From Dolichospermum sp. LEGE 00240 (GTDB taxonomy: Bacteria; Cyanobacteriota; Cyanobacteriia; Cyanobacteriales; Nostocaceae): DNA of 64,000 bases. Below the pieces are notes generated by a model. The model ran no database searches. It worked only from the letters and a program-made list of their open reading frames with translations, and had not been told where the DNA came from. A program made the position numbers and the translations under genes. Positions 17,096 through 26,220 of the stretch are shown here, one piece after another (positions within the stretch are counted from its first letter, which is position 1; every line of letters starts with the position of its first letter). The stretch spans positions 1-64,000 of the forward strand of contig NZ_JADEVZ010000025.1 in the NCBI RefSeq assembly GCF_015207875.1, given 5' to 3'.

Positions 17096-18814
17096 TTGTC
17101 GCCTGCGCCACAATTTGATTGTCTTGTCCTTACTACCACTAATAATCAATTCCCCATCATCCCCCATAACAACGCTAGATACCGAGTCTACATGACCGAC
17201 AAGACTAGCAATTTCTAATTTTGTGCTGATTTGCCAAATTTTCACCGTTTTATCCCAACTGCCACTAATCAGCGTTTCTCCATCAGCACTAAAAGCTACA
17301 GCCACCACTGACCAAGAATGACCTGAAAGTGTACTAATTAATTCATCAGTGCTAACATCCCATAATTTGATTGTATTATCACCGCTACCAGTCGCTAACA
17401 AATGAGGATGAGTGGGACTAAAAGCCACTGTCAAAACTGCCCAAGTATGACCCAAAAGAGTTGTTAATAAGTGAAAATTTCCGTTTTCTAATTTCCAAAC
17501 CCGAACTGTGCGATCATAACTAGCACTAGCTAAAAGCTGTCCTTGGGGACTAAAAGCTACAGCATTTACTTGTAATTTATGCCCTGTTAAAGTATTTAGT
17601 GCTAAACCTGTATTTACATCCCAGATTTTAATAGTTTTATCCCAACTACCACTAGCTAAAATTTGTCCATGAGGATGAAATGCTAGGGATTTAACAGCGT
17701 GGGAATGTCCAGTCAAACTATGAATTTTCGTTAATGTCTTCACATCCCATAAATTGATAGTTTGATCATCACTAGCTGTGGCTAAAATTGTATCATTATG
17801 ATTAAAAATAACTGCCGTTACAGATTGAGTACCGGGAAAGTTCCTGATTAATTGCTGATTGCTTAAATTCCATAATTTAATACTTTTATTATCTTCACCA
17901 CTAGCTAATATTTTGCCATCATGACTTAATGCTACAGTATTAATGGAACTATGAATTTTATTTTCTAGAGTATAAGCAAGTTGCCACAAATGACTTTTTT
18001 CTATGGATAATAAAGGCAAATAATTATCTTTAATGCCTAAATTATAGATAAGTTGATCTGCTGATTGCCAACGTTCTTGTACATCAAATTCCACCAATTT
18101 ATCTAGGGTTTGTCCTAAATGTTCACTAATTGGATATGTGAGATAATCTTGCCATATCCAGCCATTAATAGTCACATCAAACAGTTCAAAAGGAGAAATC
18201 TGAGTAAGTAAATAAATACAAGTTACACCTAAACTATAAAGGTCACTTGCGAAAACTGCTTTACCTTGTGCTTGTTCTGGAGAAATATATTCTGGACTAC
18301 CAACTAAATGATCTGTATCTTCATTGATATTAGCAAACTTCATATTCGCAAAATCTCCTAAAACCAAATCATCTAACAAATCTTGATTTTGGTTCTTAGT
18401 CCGCAAAATAATATTTTCTGGTTGAATATTGCGGTGAATAATTTGATGATCATGAATAAACCTGATCACCGGCAATAAACCTTTTAAAATTTGCCAAATC
18501 TGAGTTTCCTGAAAACTACCTTGCTTTGCTAATAAACTAGCTAAATTATCACTATCAATAAATTCTTGAATTAAATAGTAATATTCATTTTCTGTAAAAT
18601 GTGTGATTAAAGTTGGAATTTGCGGATGTTTACCTAATTCCGTTAATTTCTGTACTTGAAACTGAAAAATTTCCAGCGGTTGATATCGAGACGAAACTTG
18701 ATAAACCACACAAGGAATTGGCGGAAATTGACTTTCATCTACAGCTAAAAAAGTCTGATAAAATCCTCCCTTACTAATCTGTTTAATTAAACGATAACCT
18801 TCATTAATCAACAC
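17090..18814 (-). CDS. WD40 protein with degenerate Ser/Thr kinase domain (probable pseudokinase)
   Basis: The protein has 574 residues. Residues 1-270 follow the Hanks-kinase fold, with a glycine loop ISKGGFYQTF (13-22) and an APE-like GSPEYISPEQ segment. Key residues are missing, however. The VAIK lysine is Tyr38 (CVVYQV), the HRD aspartate is Asn129 (HRNIQPEN), and DFG is DFA (154-156). Residues 285-574 hold seven WD40 repeats ending KLWNL, NLWDV, KIWDV, RVWKL, KLWDV, KIWQI and KLWRR, enough for a closed propeller. Cyanobacteria often carry kinase-WD40 fusions; this one is probably a scaffold that cannot phosphorylate. It is monocistronic. Confidence 0.85.
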   Translation of the reverse strand: MLINEGYRLIKQISKGGFYQTFLAVDESQFPPIPCVVYQVSSRYQPLEIFQFQVQKLTELGKHPQIPTLITHFTENEYYYLIQEFIDSDNLASLLAKQGSFQETQIWQILKGLLPVIRFIHDHQIIHRNIQPENIILRTKNQNQDLLDDLVLGDFANMKFANINEDTDHLVGSPEYISPEQAQGKAVFASDLYSLGVTCIYLLTQISPFELFDVTINGWIWQDYLTYPISEHLGQTLDKLVEFDVQERWQSADQLIYNLGIKDNYLPLLSIEKSHLWQLAYTLENKIHSSINTVALSHDGKILASGEDNKSIKLWNLSNQQLIRNFPGTQSVTAVIFNHNDTILATASDDQTINLWDVKTLTKIHSLTGHSHAVKSLAFHPHGQILASGSWDKTIKIWDVNTGLALNTLTGHKLQVNAVAFSPQGQLLASASYDRTVRVWKLENGNFHLLTTLLGHTWAVLTVAFSPTHPHLLATGSGDNTIKLWDVSTDELISTLSGHSWSVVAVAFSADGETLISGSWDKTVKIWQISTKLEIASLVGHVDSVSSVVMGDDGELIISGSKDKTIKLWRRRQL

Positions 18815-19031
18815 AATTTAGCTCCTAAATTCCTCTCTGCGCCTCTGCGCCTCTGGGTGGAAATAAATTCTTTACCATTAATTACCTATTTTGTCAATTA
18901 GTGATTCCTATTATTTACAAAAATTAAGATTATCGTTACATTACTTTGCATAAGACATAAGTTCATGATAAACATTTTTCGCTGATGTCTTTACAAGGAC
19001 TAATAAACACATAATTTTGGAGGTTCCGACT

Positions 19032-20000
19032 GTGGCTTTAACTATCCAGTCTGCTCAAACTATTTTTTCTAATACTCAAGTTCCTAGTCCTATTCCCGCA
19101 ACTATAGCGTTATTTGATCAACTGAACGTTGATGATAAATTAGCATATCTTTGGTATGCTTACACCGAAATGGGTAAAACCATTACTCCCGCAGCACCTG
19201 GAGCAGCACGTTTGCAACTAGCCGAAAGTTTGCTGACCCAAATCAAGCAAATGTCTCGTGAAGATCAAACCAAAGTTATGCGGGATTTAGCCAGCCGTGC
19301 TGATACTCCTATTAGCCGTTCCTATGGTTTCTTCAGCGTCAATACCAAATTAGCTTTCTGGTACGAGTTAGGAGAATTGATGAAACAGGGAATTATCACT
19401 CCTATCCCCGTTGGCTATCAAATGTCTCCTGGTGTACAATTTGTGTTAGAAGCCACACAGAAACTTGATCAAGGTCAGCAAATCACCGTCTTGCGGAATA
19501 CCGTAGTAGATATGGGATTTGATACTTCTGATCTTGGGCCTAGCAGTTATCCCAAAGCAGCTACAGAACCGGCTTTCCAACGGACAACTCCAGTGATTTC
19601 CTCAGTTAAAATTGATGGGATTACAGAACCTGCGGTCTTAGGCTACATTGAAGCCATGAATGCAGATAAATTTGATGATGCGATCGCACTATTCACTACC
19701 GACGGTGCGCTACAACCACCATTCCAAAAGCCAATTATTGGCCGGGAAGCGATCGCTAAATATATGCGCGAAGAAGCACAAGGACTAAACATGATGCCAC
19801 AACAAGGTATCTGCGAAGTGCAACCAGACGGTTCTAAACAACTAAAAGTCACAGGAATAGTCCAAACTCCTTGGTTTGGTGTCACAGTTGGGATGAACAT
19901 TTCCTGGCGGTTTTTAATCAATCCCGATGGCAAAATCTTCTTCGTAGCCATTGATATGCTTGCATCTCCTCAAGAACTCATGAACCTCCGTCGAGTGTAA
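19032..20000 (+). CDS. ocp: Orange carotenoid protein
   Basis: OCP binds a ketocarotenoid, is switched by blue-green light, and quenches phycobilisome excitation. I place the start at GTG 19032: GGAGG at 19019-19023 is 8 bases upstream, and the resulting N-terminus (MALTIQSAQTIFSNTQ) aligns with known OCPs, giving 322 residues. Carotenoid-contact residues are in place: Tyr44, Trp110 and the salt-bridge Arg155 in the N-terminal domain; Tyr205, Trp281 and Trp292 in the NTF2-like C-terminal domain (Tyr201, Trp277 and Trp288 in the usual numbering). No fluorescence-recovery-protein gene follows, which is more typical of the OCP2 or OCPX clades, but I cannot place it by eye. Confidence 0.95.
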   Translation: MALTIQSAQTIFSNTQVPSPIPATIALFDQLNVDDKLAYLWYAYTEMGKTITPAAPGAARLQLAESLLTQIKQMSREDQTKVMRDLASRADTPISRSYGFFSVNTKLAFWYELGELMKQGIITPIPVGYQMSPGVQFVLEATQKLDQGQQITVLRNTVVDMGFDTSDLGPSSYPKAATEPAFQRTTPVISSVKIDGITEPAVLGYIEAMNADKFDDAIALFTTDGALQPPFQKPIIGREAIAKYMREEAQGLNMMPQQGICEVQPDGSKQLKVTGIVQTPWFGVTVGMNISWRFLINPDGKIFFVAIDMLASPQELMNLRRV

Positions 20001-20415
20001 TCAAATCATGAGGCTGTCGAAAATCAAATTTACTTGTAATTTCCACAGCCTCGCAATAATAGAGTCAAAGCTATTGACACCGACCCGAAAATTCGTTATC
20101 ATAGAACTGACGAGGAAGAACTGATCATACCGTAAAAGCATGGTATGAACTGTCAACCTAAGTCAGCAAATAGTAAAATTAATATAAGTTTAATTACTCA
20201 CAATCCCTAGAGAAAACAATTAAAAGTTTCAAATCTCGTCAACTAGTAGATACGATCCCCATTTTTAAGGGGGATTTTGATTGATTGACTTCCGCGCGTG
20301 TCCAGGCTTTTGAACCCACGTTCGTGTAATGTTCCAAAAGAATAGGTGGGTTTTGCCTGTGTAGCCGTAATTTATAATGAGTATAATCAAAAAAATCCTA
20401 GTTGATCATTAAAAT
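20001..20415. other. Spacer after ocp with hairpins and dispersed repeats
   Basis: GAGGCTGT at 20010-20017 pairs with ACAGCCTC at 20045-20052 just after the ocp stop, a possible terminator or mRNA-end hairpin without a T-run. TCATACC..GGTATGA is at about 20125-20148. A repeat reading TTTTGAACCCACGTTC to AATAGGTGGGTTTTG at 20307-20357 recurs at 26461-26509. No gene is seen. Confidence 0.4.
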
Positions 20416-21420
20416 ATGACACATACAGAAGATTTATCTAATGACGTAAAGTTAGAAAAAACAGTTATTAAAGAGGAAAGACAATTACCAATAACAGCGG
20501 CAATCCTGTCACTATTTATTGCCTTATTTGCTCTATCATTAGCTGGGATATTTATTCGATTGAGCGAATTAGAACTTGGTTCTAATGCTACGATTTTTAA
20601 TCGTATGTGGATAGCTACAATCTTTTTTGGAATATGGAGTAGTTTTAAACAAATACAATTTAACCGATTAAAAGATGCAAATGTCACAGAAATTAATCCT
20701 CATAATTCTAGTTGGCGACAGAATTTAGGACTTATACTTTTAATGGGTATAGTTTCATCTATCTCCATTATTTTATGGGCGTGGTCACTAACACAAACTA
20801 GTGTTGCTAACTCTACATTACTAAGAAATCTTACCCCAGTTTTTACCACTCTATTCGGATGGTTATTCTTAAAACAATCATTTGACATCACCTTCTTAAT
20901 TGGAATGGCGATCGCCTTACTAGGAGTAATTACTATTAGTATTACAGACTTCTCCTATTCCGCTAACAACATAACTGGTGATGTAGCAGCTTTATTTGCG
21001 GCTGTATTCTATAGTATTTATATTTTAATTGTCAAACAACTTCGGACTAAATTATCTTCTTCCACGATTCTCCTGTGGCGCTGCTTCATCGGCACAGTAT
21101 TCACCTTACCTATTGTATTGTTAACTAAACAGCAAGTTTTTCCTTATTCTTATTCAGGTTGGTTAGCAGTAATTTCCCTCGCTCTGGTTTGCCAAGTTTT
21201 AGGACAAGGACTAGTAGCACAATCTCTTAACCAACTATCTCCAGGTTTTGTGGCTACAACTCTTTTATTTGAACCAGCAATCACTGCCTTTATAGCTTGG
21301 ATCATCTTTTCTGAACAGTTAAGTTTATTAAATTGGTTGGCATTTTGTGTTATTTTAATCGGTATATACTTAGCTAAACCAAATCAAACTACAGTCAAAA
21401 CAAACGAAGTCAATGATTAA
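20416..21420 (+). CDS. EamA/DMT-family transporter
   Basis: The protein has 334 residues, with about ten membrane helices in two EamA halves. The first covers about 25-165 (LFALSLAGIFIRLSE, TLLRNLTPVFTTLFGWLFL), the second about 190-325 (FAAVFYSIYILIVKQL, ATTLLFEPAITAFIAWIIFSEQLS). DMT proteins export amino acids, nucleotides and metabolites; this one's cargo is unknown. Its stop overlaps the start of the ligase gene by 8 bases (ATGATTAA), so the two are translationally coupled and probably act on one compound. Confidence 0.85.
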   Translation: MTHTEDLSNDVKLEKTVIKEERQLPITAAILSLFIALFALSLAGIFIRLSELELGSNATIFNRMWIATIFFGIWSSFKQIQFNRLKDANVTEINPHNSSWRQNLGLILLMGIVSSISIILWAWSLTQTSVANSTLLRNLTPVFTTLFGWLFLKQSFDITFLIGMAIALLGVITISITDFSYSANNITGDVAALFAAVFYSIYILIVKQLRTKLSSSTILLWRCFIGTVFTLPIVLLTKQQVFPYSYSGWLAVISLALVCQVLGQGLVAQSLNQLSPGFVATTLLFEPAITAFIAWIIFSEQLSLLNWLAFCVILIGIYLAKPNQTTVKTNEVND

Positions 21421-22588
21421 TCATCTGTCCACCAACATAGATCTCGATTGGGATTCCAGTTTTTTAAGGCATTCCTTAAACCAATTATATCCAAAATTAC
21501 GGATTGCTGTCATTCATGGAGGTAACAGCAGCAAAGAAGGTTCAGTTATCTACAAAACTCATAATCCCCGCTCAACAAAAACCTATGAACCCGTAGCCCA
21601 AGATATCGCTAATGCACTAGTGAAAATCGGATTTCATCATGTTTTTGTGATGGCAGATGATATGACGCTTCCACAAAAACTCAAACAAGAGAATATTCAT
21701 ATTGCATGGCTCAATACTGGTGGTGTTCAGGGATATAACCAAATATGTCACACACCTGCACTTTTGGAGATGTTAGGAATTCCCTATATAGGACATAACC
21801 CTTTAAATAGTTCTAAACTGGATCAAAAACATATCTTTAAACTGGAACTTCAAGCGCTCGGAATTAAGACTGCTCCATTTATTACTCGGCATCCTGTCCA
21901 GGGAATTTTTAATCCTCACCTTGATGAACGCTTTGCTAAAACTTTTCAAAAATATAGCGGTCCATTTATTGTTAAACCTGTGTCTGGTCGGGCCTCATTA
22001 AATATTCATTATGTAGAAACTATTGATGGTTTATCCGAAGCAGTGGCGAATATCCATAGAGTCACTCATGATACTGCTTTAATTGAAACTTATTTTTCAG
22101 GGCGTGAATTTTGCGTTTCTGTATGTGGCTATATTACTCATGGGAATCAGACGTTTTATCGGCAGAATAAACCTTTTGCTTTTTCTACAATCGAGCGTTT
22201 TTTAGAACATGGAGAATATATTTTTACATCAATGGATAAGAAAGCAATTACCATAGAAAGAATTCGCTTACTTAACGATGAAGAACAAGAATTGAAGCAA
22301 AACTTAATTGCAATTGCCCAGAAGATTTATCAAGATTTTCATCTCAATACTTTAGTAAGAATTGATTTGAGACATGATGAAAATGGTGTACTTCATGTAC
22401 TAGAAGCCAATCCTAAGCCAGACCTAAAACGACCCGCTGATAATATAACTAGTTTAGTAGTGCAAGGGTTAAATGAATACGGCATGACTTACGAAGATAT
22501 CATTTTAAGTTTGCTAAGTGATCGTTTAGACTATTTGTTAACTTATCATCGGACAAATATTAAGCATATAGATGAGATGATCAATTAG
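21413..22588 (+). CDS. ATP-grasp ligase of the D-Ala-D-Ala ligase family
   Basis: The protein has 391 residues. The N-terminal domain (RIAVIHGGNSSKEGSV) and the ATP-grasp core (GPFIVKPVSGRASLNIHYV, ALIETYFSGREFCVSV, then LVRIDLRHDENGVLHVLEANPKPDL) follow D-alanine-D-alanine ligase. The VKP lysine, the metal-binding Asp/Glu and the final EANPKP Asn are all present. It is longer than a housekeeping Ddl and coupled to an exporter, so a specialised dipeptide or amino-acid ligase is more likely than cell-wall Ddl. Its stop codon (TAG 22586-22588) lies in the end of a mobile repeat (22585-22818), so the C-terminus may have been reset by that insertion. Confidence 0.8.
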   Translation: MINHLSTNIDLDWDSSFLRHSLNQLYPKLRIAVIHGGNSSKEGSVIYKTHNPRSTKTYEPVAQDIANALVKIGFHHVFVMADDMTLPQKLKQENIHIAWLNTGGVQGYNQICHTPALLEMLGIPYIGHNPLNSSKLDQKHIFKLELQALGIKTAPFITRHPVQGIFNPHLDERFAKTFQKYSGPFIVKPVSGRASLNIHYVETIDGLSEAVANIHRVTHDTALIETYFSGREFCVSVCGYITHGNQTFYRQNKPFAFSTIERFLEHGEYIFTSMDKKAITIERIRLLNDEEQELKQNLIAIAQKIYQDFHLNTLVRIDLRHDENGVLHVLEANPKPDLKRPADNITSLVVQGLNEYGMTYEDIILSLLSDRLDYLLTYHRTNIKHIDEMIN

Positions 22589-22818
22589 GGTTTGCTGAAA
22601 AAGTCTTTTCGTGAGGGCTAGGAGTCAGGAGTCAGGAGTCAGGAGGAAGAATTAGAAGAAGAAAAGAATAGTCTTGAATCGGGTAAAGTGATAGGTCTTT
22701 GCTAATTTCAACCCTTATTCCTTGCACCTGATTCACCTTTTTCACCTTCAAACTCTCGATATATCTAAGTTTTAGCTTTATATGGCTTACGCCACGCTAC
22801 GCTATCAGCAAACCCTAA
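22585..22818. mobile_element. TTAGGGTTTGCTGA-ended element, left copy
   Basis: The element has 234 bp and ends TTAGGGTTTGCTGA and TCAGCAAACCCTAA. It includes three GGAGTCA heptamers (about 22620-22642). An inverted copy lies at 23705-24070 on the far side of the metalloprotease gene, and a lone related end at about 41385-41400. A GTCGAACTCACGTT fragment of another family lies beyond it at 22870-22883. Confidence 0.65.
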
Positions 22819-22897
22819 TTAAACTCTCCCCGTTACGAGAAAAGGTTTGGAGAGAGGTCAAATTATTTTCGTCGAACTCACGTTGCGTTAGAAAAAT

Positions 22898-23692
22898 TCA
22901 ATCTTTCTCCAAGACAGACCAACCCAAATTTGTAGATTGTTCATAAACCAGTTTCAAAGTATTCACATCTCTGACAGAAATCAACGGCGGTTTGCGAACT
23001 TGAGAAAAATACATCGTATCAGTTTCTAGAAGACTATGACCCCAAATACCCAAAGCATGACCAAGTTCATGACGGGCTGCTGATAGTACATATTCACCAG
23101 TTTGACTAGGACTCAGCAGAATTGTAAACCTCTGAGATAAAATATTGTTTTCAGTATATAAATCAAAAGTCGTTAAAGCCGAACGCGCCCGTAATATCTT
23201 ACCATTAGGTTCACGTTGTAAGGGTGGTGCTTTTTGGAAGATTGTAATATCAGCAATAGCAGATTTTTCCACTATCTGCAAAGGTAAATAAATACCCCAT
23301 TCTTGCACTGCTTGAGAAACACTATTAACCCATATTTGCGCTTGTTTTTCATTAATATCAGTTGGTGTTTCTATCTTCACTTTCACCGGAAAACGTGACC
23401 AAATTAAATAACCAACTTTTGTAGATTTAATTTGATCAAAATAATCTCCATTATTTGTTTTATCTTGCCATTGTGCCAGAGTTGGTGGTAAAGGATGGGT
23501 TTTTTGGAGAACAGGAAGAGAAGTTGATAATTGAAAGTTTCTTTCCTGTTCCCTATTCCCTGTTCCCTGTTCCCTGAAAATGGCATTAACTTGAAAATTA
23601 GTTAAAACAACCAGCAGTCCTGTACTTATTGCTAAAGTCAGAACTGCTTTCAATCTTCGCCAAAAGTTTTGATTTTGGGTAATTTTTCCCAT
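22898..23692 (-). CDS. Secreted matrixin-like zinc metalloprotease
   Basis: The protein has 264 residues with an N-terminal membrane/signal segment at about 15-33. The metzincin motif HExxHxxGxxH is complete (His208, Glu209, His212, His218 in RHELGHALGIWGH), followed by a Met-turn candidate, Met227 (ETDTMYF). It therefore resembles peptidase M10A-type proteins of cyanobacteria. Residues about 40-51 (REQGTGNREQER) are encoded by the GGGAACA-type heptamer repeats at 23545-23576, an insertion into the linker between membrane anchor and catalytic domain. The gene sits between inverted copies of one mobile repeat. Confidence 0.8.
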   Translation of the reverse strand: MGKITQNQNFWRRLKAVLTLAISTGLLVVLTNFQVNAIFREQGTGNREQERNFQLSTSLPVLQKTHPLPPTLAQWQDKTNNGDYFDQIKSTKVGYLIWSRFPVKVKIETPTDINEKQAQIWVNSVSQAVQEWGIYLPLQIVEKSAIADITIFQKAPPLQREPNGKILRARSALTTFDLYTENNILSQRFTILLSPSQTGEYVLSAARHELGHALGIWGHSLLETDTMYFSQVRKPPLISVRDVNTLKLVYEQSTNLGWSVLEKD

Positions 23693-23704
23693 TTTCAGTT
23701 TTAA

Positions 23705-24070
23705 TTAGGGTCTGCTGATAGCGTGGCGTAAGCCATATAAACTTAGAACTGAGGGCGTTGCTGAATCGAGATATGAAATTCCCAAATTGAATCTTTAAAA
23801 ATCTTACCTTTGCGTCTACTCTTCGAGATCACGAAGCGTGATTGCGCCTTTGCGTGAGACTAAAATTCATACCCTTAATCAGCAACGCCGAACTGAGATA
23901 TATCAAGAGTTTGAAGGTAAAAAAGGTGAAACAAGTGTCAGGAATAAGCGTTGAAACTACTAAAACCCTATCACTTGACCAAATTCAAGACTATTCTTCT
24001 CTTCTTCTAATTCTGACTCCTGACTCCTGACTCCTAGCCCTAACCAAAAGACTTTTTCAGCAAGCCCTAA
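23705..24070. mobile_element. TTAGGGTTTGCTGA-ended element, right copy, interrupted
   Basis: It is the inverted partner of 22585-22818 and has the same end sequences (TTAGGGTCTGCTGA at 23705, TCAGCAAGCCCTAA at 24057-24070). A 136-bp element plus an 8-bp target duplication interrupts it at 23754-23897. Without these the copy is 222 bp. Its end touches the secG stop at 24071. Confidence 0.65.
23754..23889. mobile_element. MITE with GGCGTTGCTGA ends and 8-bp target duplication
   Basis: The element has 136 bp with perfect 11-bp terminal inverted repeats GGCGTTGCTGA (23754-23764) and TCAGCAACGCC (23879-23889). GAACTGAG flanks it on both sides (23746-23753 and 23890-23897). The left copy of the host repeat (22585-22818) has the same stretch uninterrupted, which confirms the boundaries. 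Confidence 0.8.
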
Positions 24071-24304
24071 TTATTTGGGCAACCAATTAGCACTTAAAAC
24101 CACAGTTAAACCCATAAAAACTACTGTTAATGCCCAAGTAACTCGATTTAAAGTATTTTCGGCACTTTTGGTACTACTAAATAATTGTGCTTGTCCACCA
24201 ATAGCACCTATGCCATCACCTTTAGGACTATGTAACAAAACGAGGATAATCAAACCGAGGGCGGAAAATGCCCAAATGCCTTGAATAATGTTAGTAATTG
24301 CCAT
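24071..24304 (-). CDS. secG: Preprotein translocase subunit SecG
   Basis: The protein has 77 residues, typical for cyanobacteria. SecG is the small accessory subunit of the SecYEG channel and has two membrane helices, here about 5-25 (IQGIWAFSALGLIILVLL) and 53-72 (VTWALTVVFMGLTVVLSA). The loop between them shows the family's HSPKGDGIGAIGG...LFSS pattern. It lies 173 bp downstream of gpmI on the same strand, a common neighbour order in cyanobacteria, with dispersed repeats between. Confidence 0.92.
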   Translation of the reverse strand: MAITNIIQGIWAFSALGLIILVLLHSPKGDGIGAIGGQAQLFSSTKSAENTLNRVTWALTVVFMGLTVVLSANWLPK

Positions 24305-24477
24305 ATTAGTTGTTTATCAGAAGTTATCAATTTTTGAGGTAAATTGGCGGTTAAAAACCGCATCTACACAAGCAAAAACCACTGTCGTGGGTTTCAAAAT
24401 CTTGATTTTTTTTGAGTCCGCGCAGGCGGACTTTGATTGTGTAGCCGCGACTTCTAGTCGCCCGGACTAATACGATT

Positions 24478-26076
24478 TTACAAACCTATTTGCACAGGAG
24501 TACGAGTTAGTTGTAAATCATATTCTGCGGCTTTCAGTAATGATCGCCCTGTCATTTCTTGTGGTTGGGATATTTGTAAAATATCCAGAATAGTCGGGGC
24601 AATATCGGCTAATTTGCCATCATTTCTTAATACCACATTTGTTCCATATCCGGGTATTTTGGCTTTTTCGCCTTCTACCAAAATTAAAGGAACTGGGTTA
24701 GTAGTATGGGCTGTCCAAGGATGACCGCCCTCATCTAGCATATACTCAGCGTTGCCGTGATCAGCAGTAATAATTGCTGTCCCACCTGCTTTACCAATAG
24801 CATCAATTAGACGACCTAAACATTTATCTACTGCTTCAATGGCCGTGACCGTCGCTGGAATTTGTCCTGTATGCCCTACCATGTCTGGGTTAGCATAGTT
24901 CATCACGACTAGGGAATAGATACCCTTTCTGATGGCAGCGATCGCCACATCTGTCACAGCTTGTGCTGACATCGCCGGGGCTTGATCATAGGTCCCCACC
25001 ATTGGACTACTGACTAATTCCCGGTCTTCTCCCTCACAGGGATCTTCTAGTCCCCCATTAAAGAAATAAGTAACATGAGCGTATTTTTCGGTTTCAGCGG
25101 TTCTAAACTGTTTTAACCCGCGATTAGCGATAACTTCACCCAGAATATTACTCAGATTTTGCGGTGCGAAAGCCACAGAAACTGGCAATTCTGGATCATA
25201 CTGGGTAAAAGTTACAAAAGAAAGTGGTTGAATAGGTTGTCTTTCAAAACCGCTAAAAGTGTGACTCACAAAAGCTTGAGTTAGTTCTCTAGCACGGTCG
25301 GGGCGGAAATTGAAAAATATGACCCCATCACCAGATTCTACCGCGCCCGGTTGTAACCGGACTGGGATCACAAACTCATCAGTCACTCCTCCCGCGTAAG
25401 CTGCTTGCAATACCTCTACAGCCGTGAGTCCATTGCCACCATTATCTGTTGTCATCACATCGTAAGCGCGTTGGACTCGATCCCAACGGTTATCACGATC
25501 CATTGCATAATAGCGACCACTGATGGTAGTGATTTCACCGATGCCAGCATGATTTATATGGTCTTGCAACTGCTGAATGACGTTGATAGCATCTGTCGGT
25601 TTAGTGTCACGACCATCAGTAATGGCGTGAATACAAACTTGTGAAAGTTGCTGTTCCTTTGCTAAGTCAAGTAATCCAAATAGATGGGTAATATGGGAAT
25701 GTACCCCCCCATCAGAACAAAGCCCCACTAGATGCAACTTGCCATTAGCAGCACGGACTTCCTGGCAAATTTTGACAAGGGCTGGGTTTGCGGCTAAAGA
25801 ACCGTCTTCTACAGCATCTGAGATCCGTACCAATTCTTGGGGTACGACTCGACCAGCGCCAATGTTCAAATGACCAACTTCCGAGTTGCCCATTTGACCT
25901 TCTGGCAACCCTACGGCTTTTCCTGATGTGCGAATGAGGGTGTGGGGATAGACTGCCCATAAACTGTCCATAATCGGAGTCTTGGCAGCGGAAATTGCGT
26001 TTCCTCGCTCTTCCTCACAGTAGCCCCATCCATCTAGAATGACTAGCACCACAGGAGCAACAGGTGCTTTGGTCAT
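24478..26076 (-). CDS. gpmI: 2,3-bisphosphoglycerate-independent phosphoglycerate mutase
   Basis: It interconverts 3- and 2-phosphoglycerate in the cytosol with two Mn ions. I place the start at ATG 26076 (MTKAPVAPVVLVILDGWG): this gives 532 residues, the usual length, with an AAAGGG site about 12 bases upstream. The frame stays open to 26130 but those 18 residues are unlike the family. The phosphorylated Ser lies in MGNSEVGHLNIGAGR; metal-ligand stretches include VILDGWGY, ITDGRDT, MVGHTG and ITADHGNAE. Glycolytic and housekeeping; secG follows. Confidence 0.95.
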   Translation of the reverse strand: MTKAPVAPVVLVILDGWGYCEEERGNAISAAKTPIMDSLWAVYPHTLIRTSGKAVGLPEGQMGNSEVGHLNIGAGRVVPQELVRISDAVEDGSLAANPALVKICQEVRAANGKLHLVGLCSDGGVHSHITHLFGLLDLAKEQQLSQVCIHAITDGRDTKPTDAINVIQQLQDHINHAGIGEITTISGRYYAMDRDNRWDRVQRAYDVMTTDNGGNGLTAVEVLQAAYAGGVTDEFVIPVRLQPGAVESGDGVIFFNFRPDRARELTQAFVSHTFSGFERQPIQPLSFVTFTQYDPELPVSVAFAPQNLSNILGEVIANRGLKQFRTAETEKYAHVTYFFNGGLEDPCEGEDRELVSSPMVGTYDQAPAMSAQAVTDVAIAAIRKGIYSLVVMNYANPDMVGHTGQIPATVTAIEAVDKCLGRLIDAIGKAGGTAIITADHGNAEYMLDEGGHPWTAHTTNPVPLILVEGEKAKIPGYGTNVVLRNDGKLADIAPTILDILQISQPQEMTGRSLLKAAEYDLQLTRTPVQIGL

Positions 26077-26220
26077 AGTAAAATTGCCCTTTACTTTTTG
26101 TAATACCTGAATAATACCATTGCTAACCAATTCTGGAAGTTAAATTCAGTCGGAAAAAATCTTAAATCCCAAATTTTGTTAACCTGATCAAGTAGGGGCG
26201 TGGTTTCCCCACCCTCTATT

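Noticed and set aside
19017-19031. TTG at 19017 as start of the OCP gene
   Set aside because: It overlaps its own ribosome site (GGAGG 19019-19023); GTG 19032 is spaced correctly and matches the family N-terminus.
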